The notes below the pieces were generated by a model. It did no database searches and was not told the DNA's origin. It saw only the letters and a program-made list of their open reading frames with translations. DNA of 7,317 nucleotides from JAADHY01 sp964428935. GTDB lineage: Bacteria > Planctomycetota > Planctomycetia > Planctomycetales > Planctomycetaceae. Both the position numbers and the translations under genes were made by a program. The stretch spans positions 1-7,317 of the forward strand of contig CAYSAG010000266.1 of assembly GCA_964428935.1 (NCBI GenBank). The letters run 5' to 3'. Below, piece by piece: positions 4,518 to 7,317 of the stretch (position 1 is its first letter; every line of letters begins with the position of its first letter).

Positions 4518-5811
4518 GACTCACCTCCTCCCCCGGCCGCTCTGCCACCAGTCCGTTTCGCGTCGCTCGACGACCGACGGCCGTCACCAGCTGCCCCACG
4601 TCGTCTTCCGCCCCCGGCAACTCCACCGGCACGTAGTGCTGGTCCGTTCCGCGGAACCAGCCCGGCCGGTCCTCGCTGGGACGCTCGACCAAAACCTGAA
4701 CCGCCTTTCCAACCAGCGACGCGTAGTACCGTTCAGCCAGCTCTCGCTCCAACTCCAGCAGCCGCTGGACACGTTCCCTTTTGACCGGGCCCGGCACTTG
4801 GTCGGAGAACTGCGCGGCGGGCGTCCCAGCGCGCGGGCTGAACGGAAACACGTGGATTTTCATGAACCCCACTTGCCGGCAAACGTCGAGAGTCTGCCGG
4901 AAGTCCTCCTCTGTCTCGCCCGGAAAGCCGACAATGACGTCGGTCGTCAAAGCGACTTCGGGCAGCCGCTGCCGAATCCGCTCGACCCTCCGCAAGAACT
5001 GCCCGACCCGGTAGCGACGGTTCATTCGACGCAGGACGGCGTCCGACCCGCTCTGCAACGCCGGGTGCAAGTGCGGACAAAGGTGCTCACAGCTCGCCAC
5101 CACGTCCAGAAACTCGTCCGTCACCTCGGTCGCCTCAATGCTCGACAGCCGCATTCGCCACTGTCCGGGAATTCGGTCCAGCCGCTCAATCAAATGCCAC
5201 AGCCGAAAAGGCCGTCCCGACGAACCGCGCTGGTCGAGCCCGTAGTGACCAATGTGAATGCCGCTGAGAACAATTTCACGGTAGCCGTTGTCAATCAGCC
5301 GCCGAACCTCCTGCTCCACCTGCTCCGGCGACCGACTGTGCAAACCCGGACGCACGTGCGGAATGATGCAAAACGTGCACTTCAGAACGCAGCCGTCCTG
5401 CACTTTCACCGTCGCACGCTGCCGTCCCTCGAACCGACTAATGCCCTCCGGCAGCTCGCCCAACCCCAGTCGCTGCAAGAGCTCCGGCAACTGCCGCTTG
5501 TCGGTCACCACCTGCCACACGCCGGGCAGCCGGGCCAGCGTCTGCGGGTCCCGCGTCGCGTAGCACCCCATGACCAGCGTGCGAGCTCCCGGGTTCTGCC
5601 GGGCCAACTGCCGAATCACCTGACGGCTCTTCGCGTCGCCGGTCGCTGTCACCGTGCACGTGTTGACCACACACAGGTCGGCCGGCTCGTCGTCGCGAGC
5701 CTCCCGGTAGCCCGCGCGCAACAACGCCTCCTTGACCAGCTGTGTCTCGTACTGGTTGACGCGGCAGCCAAGCGTCACGAACCGGCACAGCTTTTCTCTT
5801 TGCTCCGCCAT
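4507..5811 (-). CDS. mtaB: tRNA t6A37 methylthiotransferase MtaB
   Basis: MtaB is a radical-SAM enzyme with two iron-sulfur clusters that adds a methylthio group to N6-threonylcarbamoyladenosine at position 37 of tRNAs reading A-starting codons, giving ms2t6A. The 434-residue protein has all three family domains. The N-terminal methylthiotransferase domain has cluster cysteines Cys16 (TLGCRVNQYET), Cys52 (NTCTVT) and Cys83 (MGCYA). The radical-SAM domain has CVLKCTFC (Cys141, Cys145, Cys148), then GIHIGHYG, SSIEA, HLHPALQSGSD and DVIVGFPGET. The C-terminal TRAM domain spans about 365-425. The 'CRVNQYET' and 'IHIGHYG' signatures point to MtaB over MiaB or RimO. ATG 5811 is chosen because it places CRFVTLGC at the usual distance. 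The frame stays open upstream to a TTG at 5934 (41 more residues), but that stretch looks unconserved. No clear Shine-Dalgarno precedes 5811. It is first in the minus-strand series and divergent from ggt. Confidence 0.94.
   Translation of the reverse strand: MAEQREKLCRFVTLGCRVNQYETQLVKEALLRAGYREARDDEPADLCVVNTCTVTATGDAKSRQVIRQLARQNPGARTLVMGCYATRDPQTLARLPGVWQVVTDKRQLPELLQRLGLGELPEGISRFEGRQRATVKVQDGCVLKCTFCIIPHVRPGLHSRSPEQVEQEVRRLIDNGYREIVLSGIHIGHYGLDQRGSSGRPFRLWHLIERLDRIPGQWRMRLSSIEATEVTDEFLDVVASCEHLCPHLHPALQSGSDAVLRRMNRRYRVGQFLRRVERIRQRLPEVALTTDVIVGFPGETEEDFRQTLDVCRQVGFMKIHVFPFSPRAGTPAAQFSDQVPGPVKRERVQRLLELERELAERYYASLVGKAVQVLVERPSEDRPGWFRGTDQHYVPVELPGAEDDVGQLVTAVGRRATRNGLVAERPGEEVSHVG
4521..4529 (-). 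promoter_or_regulatory. Perfect Shine-Dalgarno for the STAS gene
   Basis: AGGAGGTGA on the minus strand is fully complementary to the usual 16S rRNA 3' tail and ends 3 bases before ATG 4517, with the AGGAGG core 6 bases away. It lies inside the mtaB coding sequence. This is the strongest ribosome binding site in the window and suggests that the STAS protein is translated independently of, and possibly more strongly than, mtaB. Confidence 0.85.
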
Positions 5812-5947
5812 TGGTTGTGGCACCAGCCGTTTTTCGACAACATGCCTTTGTCGTTGCGGTTCCAACGCAGGCTCGGAGACCGAACGCTTCCACTCGGTGA
5901 CCAGACGCTCCGACCAAGTTCCTCCAGCGAACAAGTCGGCCGTTCGT

Positions 5948-5977
5948 TTGCCACGAGTGTGTCTTCGCCAGTATATC
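5948..5977 (+). promoter_or_regulatory. Likely promoter of ggt
   Basis: TTGCCA at 5948-5953 matches TTGACA at 5 of 6 positions, and TATATC at 5972-5977 matches TATAAT at 4 of 6, with an 18-base spacer. A start near 5984 would give a leader of about 28 bases that still contains the AGAGGA ribosome binding site. This is the most AT-rich spot in the divergent mtaB-ggt gap. Confidence 0.42.
5970..5975 (-). promoter_or_regulatory. Possible minus-strand -10 element for mtaB
   Basis: On the minus strand TATACT matches TATAAT at 5 of 6 positions and overlaps the ggt -10 on the other strand. No good -35 is found at 16-18 bases (best TCGATT, 3 of 6). If used, the mtaB leader would be about 150 bases, and the two divergent promoters would compete for the same DNA. 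Confidence 0.25.
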
Positions 5978-5997
5978 GGTCAGCCAACACCTAATCG

Positions 5998-6003
5998 AGA
6001 GGA
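5998..6003 (+). promoter_or_regulatory. Ribosome binding site for ggt
   Basis: AGAGGA sits 8 bases before ATG 6012. It is the main support for starting ggt here, given that the signal peptide core is more than 50 codons downstream. Confidence 0.55.
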
Positions 6004-6011
6004 CCGTCGGC

Positions 6012-7317
6012 ATGAGGACCGCAGAGGGGGTTCGCCAGAGTCGTTTGTCGGAAGAGCGTGCGACCGGTGGGTCGGTTCGAGGTGGAGAAACCGAATGTCT
6101 GACCGGACTGCTGCTGTCGAGCGGCCAGAGGCCTGAACGAAGCTGTTCCAGCACTGCTGGTCGAACGAGCAGTCGCTGGCTGCTGGCGGCCGTCGTGTGC
6201 GGGTGCGTTCTGGCGGGCCCGTCGCCCGCCAGCGGTGCGCCGGTGTGCGCCGCGGACGGGTACCGGCACGGTGTCGTGGCCGCCGACCACCCGCTGGCCA
6301 GCGAGGCGGGGGTCGAGATTCTGCGGCGAGGCGGCAACGTGGTCGACGCGGCCGTGGCCACGGCTTTCGCTCTGTCCGTGGTGCGCCCGGCCAGTTCCGG
6401 ACTCGGTGGCGGAGGTTTCATGCTGATTTGGGACGCTCGCCGCCACCGGGCCGTGGCCATCGACTACCGCGAGCGGGCTCCGCTGCGAGCCACTCGCAAC
6501 CTGTTCTCCAGCCGCGACGACCCGCTCGCTAGCCAAGTAGGCGGGCTGTCGGTCGCCGTGCCCGGACAAGTGGCCGGTCTTTGCTACGCGCTCGAGCACT
6601 TCGGCACGCTCGACTTGCAGACGGTTCTCCAACCAGCCATTCGACTGGCTGAACGAGGTTTTGCGGCCGACCGAGAGACCGTCGCCAGTCAACGCTCGGC
6701 GTTGAAACGACTGGTGCAAGTTCCGGACGGCAGCCAGCGGTTCGGCGAGCTGCTGCGCCAGTACTTCGGTCCGAACGGGCAAACGTTGCAACCGGGCCAA
6801 CGGTGGAAGTCGCCGCAACTGGCCGTGCTGCAGCGATTGGCCCGGCTGGGAGCTCGCGGGTTCTACGAGGGACCGGTGGCCGAGGACATTGTTCGCACCG
6901 TCGCCGCCGCCGGCGGCATCCTGACCCACGAAGACCTGCGTCAGATGAAGCCCGTCCAACGCTCGCCGGTCGTTTGCCAGTGGCGAGGTTGCACGGTCTT
7001 CGGCATGCCGCCGCCGTCGAGCGGCGGTGTCGCTTTGGCCGAAATGCTCAACACGCTCGGCCAGTGGGAAGGCCGCTTTCCCGACCGGCGTCTGGAGCGG
7101 CTGGGGTGGCTGACAGCCGACGCCGTCCACTTGCAAGTGGAACTGATGAAACACGCTTTTGCCGACCGAGCCCGCTTCCTCGGAGATGCCGACTTCGTCG
7201 ACGTGCCCGTCGATGGGCTCACGAGCCCTCGGTACGCTCGGCAGTTGGCCGCTCGGCTTAGTTTGGAGCGGACGGGCCCGCCGCCCGAGTACGGCGGCGC
7301 CGCCGTCCCGGACGACG
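6012..7317 (+). CDS. ggt: Gamma-glutamyltransferase precursor, 3' end missing
   Basis: GGT is an extracytoplasmic N-terminal-nucleophile hydrolase that cleaves gamma-glutamyl bonds, as in glutathione, and transfers or hydrolyses the glutamyl group. The frame from ATG 6012 is open to the right edge (435 codons) and has no stop in the window. After the export signal come hallmark segments of the large subunit: GVVAADHPLASEAGVEILRR (87-106), GGNVVDAAVATAFALSVVRP (107-126), SSGLGGGGFMLIW (128-140), DYRERAP (151-157, with the substrate-binding Arg expected here), GLSVAVPGQVAGL (178-190) and GMPPPSSGGVAL (331-342). Families of this kind run about 530-590 residues. The self-cleavage and nucleophile Thr (usual GTTH motif) would lie just past the window. 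Export is suggested by WLLAAVVCGCVLAG (56-69) followed by SPASGA. The n-region of about 55 Arg/Ser/Gly-rich residues is unusually long, so the true start could be later, but AGAGGA supports 6012. An unrelated-frame start at 6197 is a shadow. Confidence 0.92.
   Translation, partial: MRTAEGVRQSRLSEERATGGSVRGGETECLTGLLLSSGQRPERSCSSTAGRTSSRWLLAAVVCGCVLAGPSPASGAPVCAADGYRHGVVAADHPLASEAGVEILRRGGNVVDAAVATAFALSVVRPASSGLGGGGFMLIWDARRHRAVAIDYRERAPLRATRNLFSSRDDPLASQVGGLSVAVPGQVAGLCYALEHFGTLDLQTVLQPAIRLAERGFAADRETVASQRSALKRLVQVPDGSQRFGELLRQYFGPNGQTLQPGQRWKSPQLAVLQRLARLGARGFYEGPVAEDIVRTVAAAGGILTHEDLRQMKPVQRSPVVCQWRGCTVFGMPPPSSGGVALAEMLNTLGQWEGRFPDRRLERLGWLTADAVHLQVELMKHAFADRARFLGDADFVDVPVDGLTSPRYARQLAARLSLERTGPPPEYGGAAVPDD

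Noticed and set aside
5812..5934. MtaB start at TTG 5934
   Set aside because: It would add 41 residues without conserved features. ATG 5811 gives the normal distance to the first cluster cysteine.
4306..5994. 562-codon open frame on the plus strand
   Set aside because: It lies opposite mtaB and the STAS gene, both firmly identified on the minus strand. The translation is Arg/Pro/His/Gln-rich with no motif, as expected for the antisense of a G+C-rich gene.
5991..7154. 387-codon open frame on the minus strand
   Set aside because: It is antisense to ggt, whose plus-strand frame contains the family motifs in order. The translation is Gln/Arg/His-rich and featureless.

Overview
The window is high-G+C bacterial chromosomal DNA, most likely from a planctomycete (Planctomycetota, perhaps Pirellulales-related). 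That placement is inference. It rests on the ScpB with a long N-terminal extension and acidic tail, a thymidylate kinase of the 'FPRY' subtype, long signal-peptide n-regions, low gene density, and a C-terminal domain that I associate from memory with planctomycete hypothetical proteins. No rRNA, tRNA, CRISPR array, transposase or phage gene was seen.

Layout, left to right. (1) At 1-178 on the minus strand is the start of a secreted protein that runs off the left edge. (2) 179-1550 is about 1.37 kb between divergent genes with no credible gene. It holds several perfect inverted repeats, two low-complexity direct-repeat patches and, just before the next gene, a 10-bp direct repeat that could be an operator. 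(3) On the plus strand are a membrane-anchored protein with a Pro/Ala-rich linker (1551-2327) and scpB (2324-3268), joined by a 4-base GTGA overlap. (4) A short convergent gap (3269-3371) contains a 12-bp perfect palindrome. (5) On the minus strand, reading right to left, are mtaB (5811-4507), a STAS-domain anti-sigma-factor antagonist (4517-4149, overlapping mtaB by 11 bases and carrying a perfect Shine-Dalgarno) and tmk (4082-3372). A 9-bp hairpin over the STAS stop codon separates the last two. (6) A 200-bp divergent region (5812-6011) is followed by ggt, a gamma-glutamyltransferase precursor reading right and cut by the window end before its catalytic threonine.

Most genes are core housekeeping: chromosome condensation and segregation (ScpB), dTTP supply (Tmk), tRNA anticodon-loop modification (MtaB) and gamma-glutamyl/glutathione metabolism outside the cytoplasm (GGT). 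The least explained pieces are the membrane protein coupled to scpB, the STAS regulator set between mtaB and tmk without a visible kinase or phosphatase partner, and the repeat- and hairpin-rich intergenic region. I found no strong case for a new multi-gene system.
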